The notes beneath the pieces were generated by a model. That model made no database searches. It saw nothing but the letters and a program-made list of their open reading frames with translations, and was not told the origin of the DNA. Shown piece after piece: positions 24,321 through 33,213 of a stretch of DNA of 64,000 bases (positions are counted from its first letter, which is position 1; each line of letters opens with the position of its first letter). This DNA is from Porphyromonadaceae bacterium UBA7048 (GTDB taxonomy: Bacteria > Bacteroidota > Bacteroidia > Bacteroidales > Muribaculaceae): NCBI GenBank assembly GCA_002493945.1, contig DLAL01000082.1, forward strand, positions 1-64,000, written 5' to 3'. The position numbers and the translations under genes were made by a program.

Positions 24321-27300
24321 ATGGATTGCAAAAGTGTCATTGCATCGCTCTGTGCAGCGGTGATCTGTTCGCTCTCGTCGTTGCTGTCTGCGGCCCCGGC
24401 GAGTGCGGGCCATAAGATTATTGGGGCGCCCAATATAGAGTCGCTTTCCAACAACTGTCTTCTTATGCTTGAGCAGGACGACGAAGGATTTCTCTGGTGC
24501 GGTTCGTACGACGGTCTGAACCGTTATGACGGCAAGCGTATAAAAGTATTCCGGTTCGAGTTTGATAATCCCGGCTCTCTGTCAGGCAACATCATCTATG
24601 AGCTGCGCCGCGCAGAGCCGGGCTGCATGTGGGTGCTCACGACTATGGGTTTCGACAAGTTCTCCACCAGGGAACTGCGCACTCTTGAGCACCACCCAGA
24701 GATTCGCGGCGAGCGCCATACTACTGCCGTCGACACTCTCGGCAACGTCTTCACATCGAGTTTTGACGGACAGTGCATGTACTATGACCGCACCGGCCAC
24801 AAGTTCGAGCCGCTGCCGGTCCCCGAGTGGATAGGAGCGTTGCCTTCGTGCCGGGTCGTCACCACCGATTATAACACCGTGTGGTTTTTTCCTCCGGAGC
24901 AGTTCGCCTACAAGGTGCAGTACGATTTCAGCAAGGGCTACAGTCCTGACCGCGCGCATTTCTCCTGGGAGAAGGTGAGGCTGCATGACGCGGCGCTCTC
25001 CGAAGTATTCCGCACGCAGCGCGGATTCTTCTATTTCGACACCGCCGGACGCATTTACCATCACGACCAGGTGTCGCAGAACGTCGAGTTCATGGCCGAT
25101 ATTTCCGAAGAACGCGCGCGCTACGGGCAGGTCTCGGGCATTGCCAGACTCGGAGACGAACTCTTCGTCGGATTCACTCCATCGGGAGTCCTACGTATCA
25201 ATCTTGCCGACCACTCAGGGCGCGACCGTGAGATGATTTACACCAATACGGGTGTGTTCCATCTCTTCCGCGACACGCGTCAGCCCATAGTGTGGGTCGC
25301 CACCGACGGTCTCGGTCTGCGTAAGGTGGTCGAGTGCGATTCCACGTACTCGACCATAACGTCAACGAGCATCGGCGGTCTCACCAAACCGATACGCACA
25401 TTCTACACCGACATAGACAATAACCTCTGGATAGGAAGCAAGGGCAACGGTCTGGTCATTCTCTCCGACTATCATGATCTGGCCGGACGCGCCCGCATCC
25501 CCGAGTCGCGCATCACGCGCATAGGCCGCGCCGAAGGGCTTCCCGACGACCAGGTGTTCGCCATCAAGGAGAGTCTGTTCACTCCCGGACGCGTTTGGGT
25601 GGCCACTCAGGGACCGGGCATTTCCTATTTCAGCGGGTCGGACCGGCGTCCGGTCACCCTCCGCTGCCGTGATATATACAATATCCACGACATCTACGAG
25701 CAGAACGACTCGGTGCTGTGGCTTGCCTCGACATCCACCGGACTCGTCAGGGCAGTCATAGACCGCACGGGCGAAGGCCGTGTGGTGAGCACAGAGTCGT
25801 TCACCTTCCGCAACGGCGAGTATCTCTGCAGCGAGATATACTCCGTCGCGTGTGACCGCGGCCGCTACCTCTACATCGGATGCCGCGGCGGTCTGGGTAT
25901 CGTGCGCTTCGACCTCAATACGCACAAATACAATTTCGTCGAGGCTGTCACGGCCGGCATGCCCGGTATCGGCGACATCATATGCCTGAATTACAGCGGC
26001 GACGGACGCCTCTTCTTCGGCTCGAGTGCCGGAGCCGGCGTCCTGGACTGCCGCGACAGCGACGCTCCCGAGCTGATGACCGTCCTGACACGTGACGACG
26101 GTCTGTCGAACGACATGGTCCATGCTGTCATTCCAGATTCGCGCGGCAACGTCTGGCTCAGTACGAACAAGGGTCTCGCCGTCAGCAATCCGTCTACGCG
26201 CACCGTATATAATATCACCGGACGTACCGGCGAGATCACAGAGTTCTGCGACAACGCCGGATACGTGTCGCCCAGCGACGGCAACATCATCTTCGGCGCT
26301 CTCAACGGCATCGTCGTCATCAGCCCTGACCAGCAGCTGCCGTCGAGGAATGTCGGCTATGACGCTCCGGTCAAGTTCACGTCTCTGCAGATCAATGGCG
26401 TCGAGAACGCCGACAATCTCCTCCTTGACGACGACGGGATTCTGCGCCTGTCCTACAAGCAGAATGTATTCAGGCTATCATTCGCCGCCCTCGACTATGT
26501 CAACGGCGAGGCCATCAACTACTGGTACCGTCTCGAAGGCTACAATGGCAACTGGATCAACGCGGGCTCCAGCGCCGAGGTGACTTTCAACAATCTTCCG
26601 CCGGGCAAGTACACCCTCAAGGTCAAATGCCGCCTGGACGCATGCGCCGACAGCGCCACCGAGTATTCGCTTCCCATCGTCATCGAGGCTCCCTGGTATG
26701 CCACTTCCTGGGCCATAGTGCTCTATCTGCTGATAATCATAGGCGTGGCGGCAGCGGCTGTGATGCGCTCGCGCAAGATCATGCAGCGCAAGCGGCGCGA
26801 GATGCAGCTCCAGCTCTACGAGAAAGAGCAGGAGCAGCTCCACAACGACCGCATGGAGTTCTTCACCAACATCACGCACGAACTCTGCTCCCCTCTGACC
26901 ATGATTATGGGCATGTGCGACGTGCTCCACAAGAACATCGACGAGGACGAGCGGCGCAAGCTCGACCCCTACATCGACTCCCTGCGCTGGCACAGCCGTC
27001 ACCTCAACGAGCTGGTCGAGGAGATTCTGGATGTGCGTAACATGGAAGAGGGCAGTTTCACCAACATCAAGGTGCAGACTGTGCGCACAGACTATGTCTT
27101 CGACCGCTGGATTACATCGTACGACCAGATAGCGCGCGAGAACGACATCCGCTTCGAAGCCGTCAACCGCGTGCCCGACCTGCGGTGGAACACCGACATA
27201 TCATGCCTGGGCAAGATAGTCACCAATCTGATATCCAACGCCTTCAAGTACACGCCCAAAGGCGGCGAGATACGCGTGTCGGCTGACCTTGACGGGCAGG

Positions 27301-28373
27301 GCAATCTCGTTATCGATGTCTACAACACAGGTTCGGGCATAGCTCCGGCCGACCTCAAGAGCATCTTCGACAAGTTCACCGTATTCAACAACGTCGACCG
27401 CAACAGCTACCGCGACATGGCCTCGCGCCACGGTCTGGGGCTCTACATCTGCCATGAGCTCGTGTCGAGGCTCAAAGGCGAAATCAAGGTAGAGAGCAAC
27501 GTCGGCGAGTTCACCCGGTTCATCATCACCCTTCCGCCTCTGGAGATAGAGCACGAGCACCACAGCACTCTCGCCGAGCGCCCCCCTCTCCCTGCCGTCG
27601 ACTTCCGAAGCAAGCCCGTCGTGCTGGTGGTCGACGACAATCCGGATATTCTTTGGCTCGTGTCCGACATCCTTTCGGACGACTATACAGTGGTGCGTGC
27701 CACCAGTGCCTCCGAGGCTCTCGAGGCCGTCAACCGTCAGATTCCGGCTCTTGTCATCACCGATGTGATGATGCCCGATGTCGACGGCATCGAGTTCGTC
27801 AAGCTTATCCGCAGTCATAAGTTCGCCAAGCATCTTCCTATCCTCATTCTTTCGGCCAACATCACCGAAGAGCATAAGATGGAAGCCTACAATGCCGGCG
27901 CCGACGCATATCTCACCAAACCCTTCAACCCCGACTTCCTCAAAGTCGTGGCGGCGCGTCTGCTCCAGCGCAAGGACAACGACCGCGATTACTACCGTTC
28001 CTCCGAGAGTGCCGTCACGCTTGAGAACGGCATGGAGATATCCAACGAAGGGAAGGAGTTCTTCGACCGCATCAAGGAGATTATAGTCGAGAATCTCAAC
28101 GACGAGACGCGTCTCAAGCCTGCCGCGCTCGCAGAGGCCGTAGGTGTCGATCTCCGCACACTCTACCGCAAGTTCAAGAAGTTCACCCCGTACACTCCGA
28201 ACGAGTTCGTCAAGCGCTACCGCTATGCCTACGCTGCCAATCTCATTCTCACCACCGACCTCTCCATCCAGGAGATTATATATAAGGTGGGCATGAACAA
28301 CAAGACCGTCTTCTATGCCGACTTCAAGAAAATCTACGGCATGACGCCCAAAGAATACCGCAAGTCGAACTGA
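24321..28373 (+). CDS. Hybrid two-component system regulator (HTCS)
   Basis: This 1350-residue protein combines a whole signalling pathway. The order is: signal peptide (1-28), a periplasmic two-bladed-propeller sensor of Reg_prop repeats (about 35-690), a Y_Y_Y domain (about 710-785), a membrane helix (about 795-815), a HisKA domain with phospho-acceptor His853 (NITHELCSPL), and a HATPase domain (LISNAFKYTPKGG, GTGSGIAP, GLGLYICHEL). A receiver domain follows with phospho-acceptor Asp1148 (VITDVMMPDVDG), then a C-terminal AraC-type DNA-binding domain (about 1245-1350). HTCS proteins sense oligosaccharides in the periplasm and activate their PUL. The mannosidase genes follow directly, so an alpha-mannan-derived ligand is inferred. 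Confidence 0.95.
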   Translation: MDCKSVIASLCAAVICSLSSLLSAAPASAGHKIIGAPNIESLSNNCLLMLEQDDEGFLWCGSYDGLNRYDGKRIKVFRFEFDNPGSLSGNIIYELRRAEPGCMWVLTTMGFDKFSTRELRTLEHHPEIRGERHTTAVDTLGNVFTSSFDGQCMYYDRTGHKFEPLPVPEWIGALPSCRVVTTDYNTVWFFPPEQFAYKVQYDFSKGYSPDRAHFSWEKVRLHDAALSEVFRTQRGFFYFDTAGRIYHHDQVSQNVEFMADISEERARYGQVSGIARLGDELFVGFTPSGVLRINLADHSGRDREMIYTNTGVFHLFRDTRQPIVWVATDGLGLRKVVECDSTYSTITSTSIGGLTKPIRTFYTDIDNNLWIGSKGNGLVILSDYHDLAGRARIPESRITRIGRAEGLPDDQVFAIKESLFTPGRVWVATQGPGISYFSGSDRRPVTLRCRDIYNIHDIYEQNDSVLWLASTSTGLVRAVIDRTGEGRVVSTESFTFRNGEYLCSEIYSVACDRGRYLYIGCRGGLGIVRFDLNTHKYNFVEAVTAGMPGIGDIICLNYSGDGRLFFGSSAGAGVLDCRDSDAPELMTVLTRDDGLSNDMVHAVIPDSRGNVWLSTNKGLAVSNPSTRTVYNITGRTGEITEFCDNAGYVSPSDGNIIFGALNGIVVISPDQQLPSRNVGYDAPVKFTSLQINGVENADNLLLDDDGILRLSYKQNVFRLSFAALDYVNGEAINYWYRLEGYNGNWINAGSSAEVTFNNLPPGKYTLKVKCRLDACADSATEYSLPIVIEAPWYATSWAIVLYLLIIIGVAAAAVMRSRKIMQRKRREMQLQLYEKEQEQLHNDRMEFFTNITHELCSPLTMIMGMCDVLHKNIDEDERRKLDPYIDSLRWHSRHLNELVEEILDVRNMEEGSFTNIKVQTVRTDYVFDRWITSYDQIARENDIRFEAVNRVPDLRWNTDISCLGKIVTNLISNAFKYTPKGGEIRVSADLDGQGNLVIDVYNTGSGIAPADLKSIFDKFTVFNNVDRNSYRDMASRHGLGLYICHELVSRLKGEIKVESNVGEFTRFIITLPPLEIEHEHHSTLAERPPLPAVDFRSKPVVLVVDDNPDILWLVSDILSDDYTVVRATSASEALEAVNRQIPALVITDVMMPDVDGIEFVKLIRSHKFAKHLPILILSANITEEHKMEAYNAGADAYLTKPFNPDFLKVVAARLLQRKDNDRDYYRSSESAVTLENGMEISNEGKEFFDRIKEIIVENLNDETRLKPAALAEAVGVDLRTLYRKFKKFTPYTPNEFVKRYRYAYAANLILTTDLSIQEIIYKVGMNNKTVFYADFKKIYGMTPKEYRKSN

Positions 28374-28452
28374 CACCGTGCCGCACTGTGCCCTGTTTCG
28401 GATTTGTACAGACGATGCCGGATTATTCTCATACGCATGACAATTAAGTAAA

Positions 28453-28551
28453 GAATAGTGACAGAATCCACCTTTTCGTGGATTCTGTCACTGTTGATTA
28501 TCCTTTTATCGCTGACACTCACCTCCGTTCTGGCAATTGATTGTAACTTTG
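28453..28551 (+). promoter_or_regulatory. GH92 operon promoter with long inverted repeat
   Basis: AGTGACAGAATCCAC (28457-28471) and GTGGATTCTGTCACT (28478-28492) are perfect 15-bp arms with a 6-bp spacer. The left arm lies within GAATAGTGACA (28453-28463). TGTCACTG at 28486 lies 58 bp before the -7 box TAACTTTG (28544-28551), the same distance as the first repeat at the HTCS promoter. A degenerate copy, TATCGCTG, is 21 bp further on (28507). The hairpin could also act as a terminator for the HTCS transcript, but no T-run follows it directly. Confidence 0.65.
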
Positions 28552-28591
28552 CGGCATCAAACCACTGAAAAACCTTAAAATCATACATCAT

Positions 28592-30880
28592 ATGCACTTT
28601 CTAAATCGGAGATTTACATCCCTTGTGGCCGCAAGTGCCCTTGCCATAAGCGCGGCAGCCGTCGACAATCCGGCCGACTATGTCAACACTCTTATGGGTA
28701 CCGATTCAAAGTTTTCCCTTTCAAACGGCAACACTGTGCCTGCTGTGGCTCTTCCCTGGGGCATGAACCAGTGGATACCTCAGACCGGACGCAACGGCGA
28801 CGGCTGGTCGTACACCTACGTAAGCGACAAAATCCGCGGCTTCAAGCAGACTCATCGTCCCAGCCCGTGGATCAATGACTTCGGCGAGATGTCGCTCATG
28901 CCCATGACGCGCGGCCTGAAGATAGACGAGAATGAGCGCCAGTGCTGGTTCTCGCACAAGACCGAGGAAGCCCGTCCTTATTATTATAAGGTGTATCTGG
29001 CCGAGTACGACGTCACCACAGAGATTGCGCCGACCGACCGATGCGCATACTTTCAGTTTACCTTTCCCAAGGCTGACGACAGCTACGTGGTCATCGACGG
29101 CTTCGACCGTGCCTCGTGGGTCAAGGTCATCCCCGAGGAGAACTGTGTCGTAGGCTACTCCACGCGCAACAGCGGCGGCGTGACGTCGAACTTCCGCAAT
29201 TTCTTCGTCATTCAGTTCGACAAGCCCTTCGACAGCTCGGCTGTCTGGGACAACTATAACATTGTCCGCGCCCGCGACGAGGTCGCTTCGGAGCACGCCG
29301 GTGCAGCCGTAGGTTTCAGGACTTCGCGCGGCGAGAAAGTCGGAGCCAAGGTGGCCACATCGTTCGTCAGTCTCGAACAGGCCCGACAGAATCTCAAGGA
29401 ACTCGACGGCATGACCTTCGAGGACACCAAGACTGCCGCGCGCGACCGCTGGAACGAAGTTCTCGGCGCCGTAAATGTCGAGGGCTCCGATATCGACGAC
29501 CTGCGCACCTTCTACTCATGCCTCTACCGCACGGTACTCTTCCCCCACAAGATGCACGAGGTCACCGCCGACGGACGCACGGTCCACTACAGCCCCTCCA
29601 ACGGACGCATCGAGGACGGATACCTCTATACGGGCACGGGCTTCTGGGACACCTTCCGCGCACTCTTCCCTCTGGTCAACCTCGTGTGGCCCGATGAAGC
29701 CGCCCGGATGCAGGACGGATGGCTCAACTTCTACCGCGAGAGCGGTTTCTATCCCGAGTGGTCGAGCCCCGGACACCGCGGCTGCATGGTGGGCAACAGC
29801 TCCGCCTCCGTCGTGGCCGACGGCATCCTCAAGGGTCTGTACACCAAGGGCACGGAGACCGAGCTTTACGAAGGTATGCTCAAGGGCGCCAATGCCGTCC
29901 ATCCCACCGTGTCGTCGTCGGGCCGTCTCGGCTTCGAGTACTACAACAGGCTCGGCTATGTGCCCTATGACGTGAACATCCGCGAGAGCGCCGCACGCAC
30001 CCTCGAGTACGCCTACGACGACTGGTGCATCTGGCAGACCGCCAGGAAACTCGGCCGTCCCCAGGAGGAAATCGACCTCTACCGCAAGCGTGCCGGAAAC
30101 TATGCCAATATCTTCGACCCCGAGAGCAAACTGATGCGCGGCCGCAACAGCGACGGCACCTTCATGGCTCCTTTCAATCCCGTGGCATGGGGCGGCGCCT
30201 TCACCGAGGGCAACTCGCTCCACTACACCTGGTCGGTATTCCACGACGTGCAGGGACTCATCGACCTGATGGGCGGCAACAAGGCATTCGTGGCTCAGCT
30301 CGACACCATCTTCGCGATGCCTCCCGTATTCGATCAGGGCGCTTACAGCGGTGTCATCCACGAAATCCGCGAGATGGAGATTGCCGGCATGGGCAACTAC
30401 GCCCACGGCAACCAGCCTATCCAGCACATGATCTACCTCTATAACTACGCCGGCGAGCCCTGGAAGACCCAGTACTGGACCCGTCAGACCATGGACCGTC
30501 TCTACCACGCCGGTCCCGACGGCTACTGCGGCGACGAGGATAACGGCCAGACTTCGGCGTGGTATGTGTTCTCCGCCCTCGGTTTCTACCCCGTCTGCCC
30601 GGCTTCGGGTCAGTACGTGCTCGGGGCTCCTCTCTTCGACAAGGCCACTGTCTCGCTGGCCAACGGCAAGAAAATCGAGATTACGGCTTCGGCTCCCTCA
30701 TCCGAGCGCTGCTACGTCAAGTCGCTGAAACTCAACGGCAAGAAGTACAACCACAACTACCTCGACTACGCCGAGCTCCTCAAGGGCGCCAGGCTGAAAT
30801 TCGACATGGACACCAAGCCTGCCACCGACCGCGGCACGCTCCCCGAGGACGCTCCCTACTCCATGTCCAACGAAATCTGA
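28592..30880 (+). CDS. GH92 alpha-mannosidase (first of tandem pair)
   Basis: This 762-residue protein has a signal peptide (about 1-23) and the two-domain GH92 fold. Conserved GH92 segments are visible: FTEGNSLHYTWSVFHDVQGLIDLMGG, GNQPIQHMIYLYNYAGEPWKTQ and GDEDNGQTSAWYVFSALGFYP; the acidic residues of the first and last of these are the expected catalytic acid/base region. GH92 enzymes are calcium-dependent inverting exo-alpha-mannosidases (alpha-1,2, -1,3 or -1,4). No lipobox is present, so it is periplasmic or secreted. It is the first gene after an HTCS-type promoter and is followed after 22 bp by a second GH92. Confidence 0.92.
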   Translation: MHFLNRRFTSLVAASALAISAAAVDNPADYVNTLMGTDSKFSLSNGNTVPAVALPWGMNQWIPQTGRNGDGWSYTYVSDKIRGFKQTHRPSPWINDFGEMSLMPMTRGLKIDENERQCWFSHKTEEARPYYYKVYLAEYDVTTEIAPTDRCAYFQFTFPKADDSYVVIDGFDRASWVKVIPEENCVVGYSTRNSGGVTSNFRNFFVIQFDKPFDSSAVWDNYNIVRARDEVASEHAGAAVGFRTSRGEKVGAKVATSFVSLEQARQNLKELDGMTFEDTKTAARDRWNEVLGAVNVEGSDIDDLRTFYSCLYRTVLFPHKMHEVTADGRTVHYSPSNGRIEDGYLYTGTGFWDTFRALFPLVNLVWPDEAARMQDGWLNFYRESGFYPEWSSPGHRGCMVGNSSASVVADGILKGLYTKGTETELYEGMLKGANAVHPTVSSSGRLGFEYYNRLGYVPYDVNIRESAARTLEYAYDDWCIWQTARKLGRPQEEIDLYRKRAGNYANIFDPESKLMRGRNSDGTFMAPFNPVAWGGAFTEGNSLHYTWSVFHDVQGLIDLMGGNKAFVAQLDTIFAMPPVFDQGAYSGVIHEIREMEIAGMGNYAHGNQPIQHMIYLYNYAGEPWKTQYWTRQTMDRLYHAGPDGYCGDEDNGQTSAWYVFSALGFYPVCPASGQYVLGAPLFDKATVSLANGKKIEITASAPSSERCYVKSLKLNGKKYNHNYLDYAELLKGARLKFDMDTKPATDRGTLPEDAPYSMSNEI

Positions 30881-30902
30881 CCTCACCCCCGGACCGACAC
30901 AT

Positions 30903-33188
30903 ATGAAGTTCAGACCCATCATCCGGTGCGTCATGGCCTTGGCCCTTCTCGCGCCTCTCTCTGCGGAGGCCGGGACCGAGCCCGTGGACTATGTCGACCC
31001 GTACATAGGGAATATCAGTCATCTGCTGGTGCCGACATTCCCGACCATCCATCTTCCCAACAGTTTGCTCAGGGTATACCCGGGGCGTGCCGACTACACG
31101 TCGGTCACGCTCTCGGGGCTGCCCCTGGTGGTGACGCACCACCGCGAGCGTTCGGCCTTCTGCCTCAGCGTCTGTCAGGAAGCGCCTCTCGCTCCGGTCA
31201 TTGACTACGAGTACGACAATGAGCACATCCGGCCCTACGCCTACGATGTCGACATAAGCCCTGTCGGTTTTGCCGAGACCATGACCGTTGACTACGCCGT
31301 GTCGCATCAGTCGGCCATATACAGCATAGGCTTCGAGGGGTATGGCGCTCCCCGGCTGCTCCTGACGAGCCGCGACGGTGCCGTCACTACCGACGGCGCC
31401 ACAGTCAGCGGCCGGCAGCGTCTGGGTGGCAATACGTCGATATACATCTATATGGAGTTCGACACGGCGCCCGAGTCATGCGGCATCCTTGACGGCAGCC
31501 GTGCCGACGCATCGCGCCGCTCCGCCGAAGGCCGTGATGTATGTGCGGTGGTCACTTTCCCCGAAGGCACCCGCACTCTGCGCGCACGCTACGGCGTGTC
31601 GCTCATCAGTGTCGAGCAGGCCCGGAACAACCTCCGCCGCGAGATCCGGGGCTTCGACATCGCCGCCGTAGCCGCCGAAGGTCGCCGCGTATGGAACGAC
31701 TATCTCTCGAAGATTCGCGTCACGGGCGGCAGCGAGGACGACAAGCGTGTGTTCTACACGTCGCTCTACCGCACCTGCGAGCGTCCTGTATGCCTCAGTG
31801 AGGACGGACGCTACTTCAGCGCCTGCGACGGCCGCGTGCACGACGACGGCGGTGTGCCGTTCTATACCGACGACTGGATATGGGACACTTACCGCGCCGC
31901 GCATCCCCTGCGCGTCATCCTCGCTCCCGACCGCGAGGAGGCCATCCTTGAGTCATACCTTCGCATGGCCGAGCAGATGGGCAACTGCTGGATGCCCACC
32001 TTCCCCGAGATCACGGGCGACAGCCGCCGCATGAACTCCAACCATGCCGTGGCATCCGTGGCCGACGCTGTCGTCAAGGGACTTGCCGTCGACACGGCCC
32101 GTGCCTATGACTACTGCCGCCGCGGCATCGAGGAGAAGACCCTCGCCCCGTGGTCGGGCAAGCCGGCAGGACGCCTCGACGCCTTCTACCGCGAGCACGG
32201 CTACATCCCGGCTCTGCGTCCCGGCGAGGCAGAGACCGACCCCAACGTACATCCCTGGGAGAAGCGTCAGCCTGTGGCCGTCACCCTCGGCACGGCCTAC
32301 GACCAGTGGTGCCTCGCGGTCATCGCACTGGCTCTCGGACGCGGCGATGAGGCCGCCGAATATGCCCTCTGTTCTCTGAATTACCGCAATATCTTCAATG
32401 AGTCCACCGCCTTCTTTCATCCCAAGGACGAGGCAGGGAAGTGGATCGAGCCGTTCGACTACCGCTACTCCGGCGGTCAGGGCGCGCGCGAGTACTACGG
32501 AGAGAACAACGGATGGGTCTACCGCTGGGACGTGCCGCATAACGTCGCCGACCTTGTCAGCCTCATGGGCGGCCCCGATGCCTTCGCAGCCAATCTCGAC
32601 CGTACGTTCGCAGAACCTCTCGGACGTGGCAAATACGACTTCTACTCGCAGCTGCCCGACCATACGGGCAACGTCGGGCAGTTCTCGATGGCCAACGAAC
32701 CGTCGCTCCACGTCCCCTATCTCTATAATTACGCAGGCAAGCCGTGGAAGACACAGAAGTGCATCCGCAAGATGCTCGCCACGTGGTTCCGGCCCGACCT
32801 CATGGGCGTACCGGGCGACGAGGACGGCGGCGGTATGACTTCGTTCGTGGTCTTTTCGGCCATCGGACTCTATCCCGTCACCCCCGGACTTCCGCTCTAT
32901 AATATCGGCAGCCCTCTCTTCCGCAAGTCCGAGATAGCGCTGCCGTCAGGAAAGTCATTCGTCATCGAAGCTCCCGGCGCATCGGCCGACAACAAGTACA
33001 TCCAGTCCGCCACCCTCAATGGCAAACCCTGGAATAAGTCGTGGATTCCTCATTCGGCACTCATCGGAGGAGGCAAGCTCGTACTCCGCATGGGCCCGCG
33101 TCCCAACCGCGACTGGGCGTCCGACCCCTCGTCGGTGCCCCCTTCAGGCATGCCGGTATGTCTGACAGGTCCGACCTCTAATAACTAA
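30903..33188 (+). CDS. GH92 alpha-mannosidase (second of tandem pair)
   Basis: This 761-residue protein has a signal peptide (about 1-23, ending AEAG) and GH92 hallmarks: VDYVDPYIGNISHLLVPTFP near the N-terminus, GENNGWVYRWDVPHNVADLVSLMGG, ANEPSLHVPYLYNYAGKPWKTQ and GDEDGGGMTSFVVFSAIGLYP. It differs substantially from the preceding GH92 (GENNGWVYRW versus EGNSLHYTW), so the pair probably differ in linkage specificity rather than being a recent duplication. It is 22 bp from the first GH92 and 25 bp from the GH130 gene. Confidence 0.92.
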   Translation: MKFRPIIRCVMALALLAPLSAEAGTEPVDYVDPYIGNISHLLVPTFPTIHLPNSLLRVYPGRADYTSVTLSGLPLVVTHHRERSAFCLSVCQEAPLAPVIDYEYDNEHIRPYAYDVDISPVGFAETMTVDYAVSHQSAIYSIGFEGYGAPRLLLTSRDGAVTTDGATVSGRQRLGGNTSIYIYMEFDTAPESCGILDGSRADASRRSAEGRDVCAVVTFPEGTRTLRARYGVSLISVEQARNNLRREIRGFDIAAVAAEGRRVWNDYLSKIRVTGGSEDDKRVFYTSLYRTCERPVCLSEDGRYFSACDGRVHDDGGVPFYTDDWIWDTYRAAHPLRVILAPDREEAILESYLRMAEQMGNCWMPTFPEITGDSRRMNSNHAVASVADAVVKGLAVDTARAYDYCRRGIEEKTLAPWSGKPAGRLDAFYREHGYIPALRPGEAETDPNVHPWEKRQPVAVTLGTAYDQWCLAVIALALGRGDEAAEYALCSLNYRNIFNESTAFFHPKDEAGKWIEPFDYRYSGGQGAREYYGENNGWVYRWDVPHNVADLVSLMGGPDAFAANLDRTFAEPLGRGKYDFYSQLPDHTGNVGQFSMANEPSLHVPYLYNYAGKPWKTQKCIRKMLATWFRPDLMGVPGDEDGGGMTSFVVFSAIGLYPVTPGLPLYNIGSPLFRKSEIALPSGKSFVIEAPGASADNKYIQSATLNGKPWNKSWIPHSALIGGGKLVLRMGPRPNRDWASDPSSVPPSGMPVCLTGPTSNN

Positions 33189-33213
33189 ACCAGCCAATAA
33201 ACCCAAAAAACTT

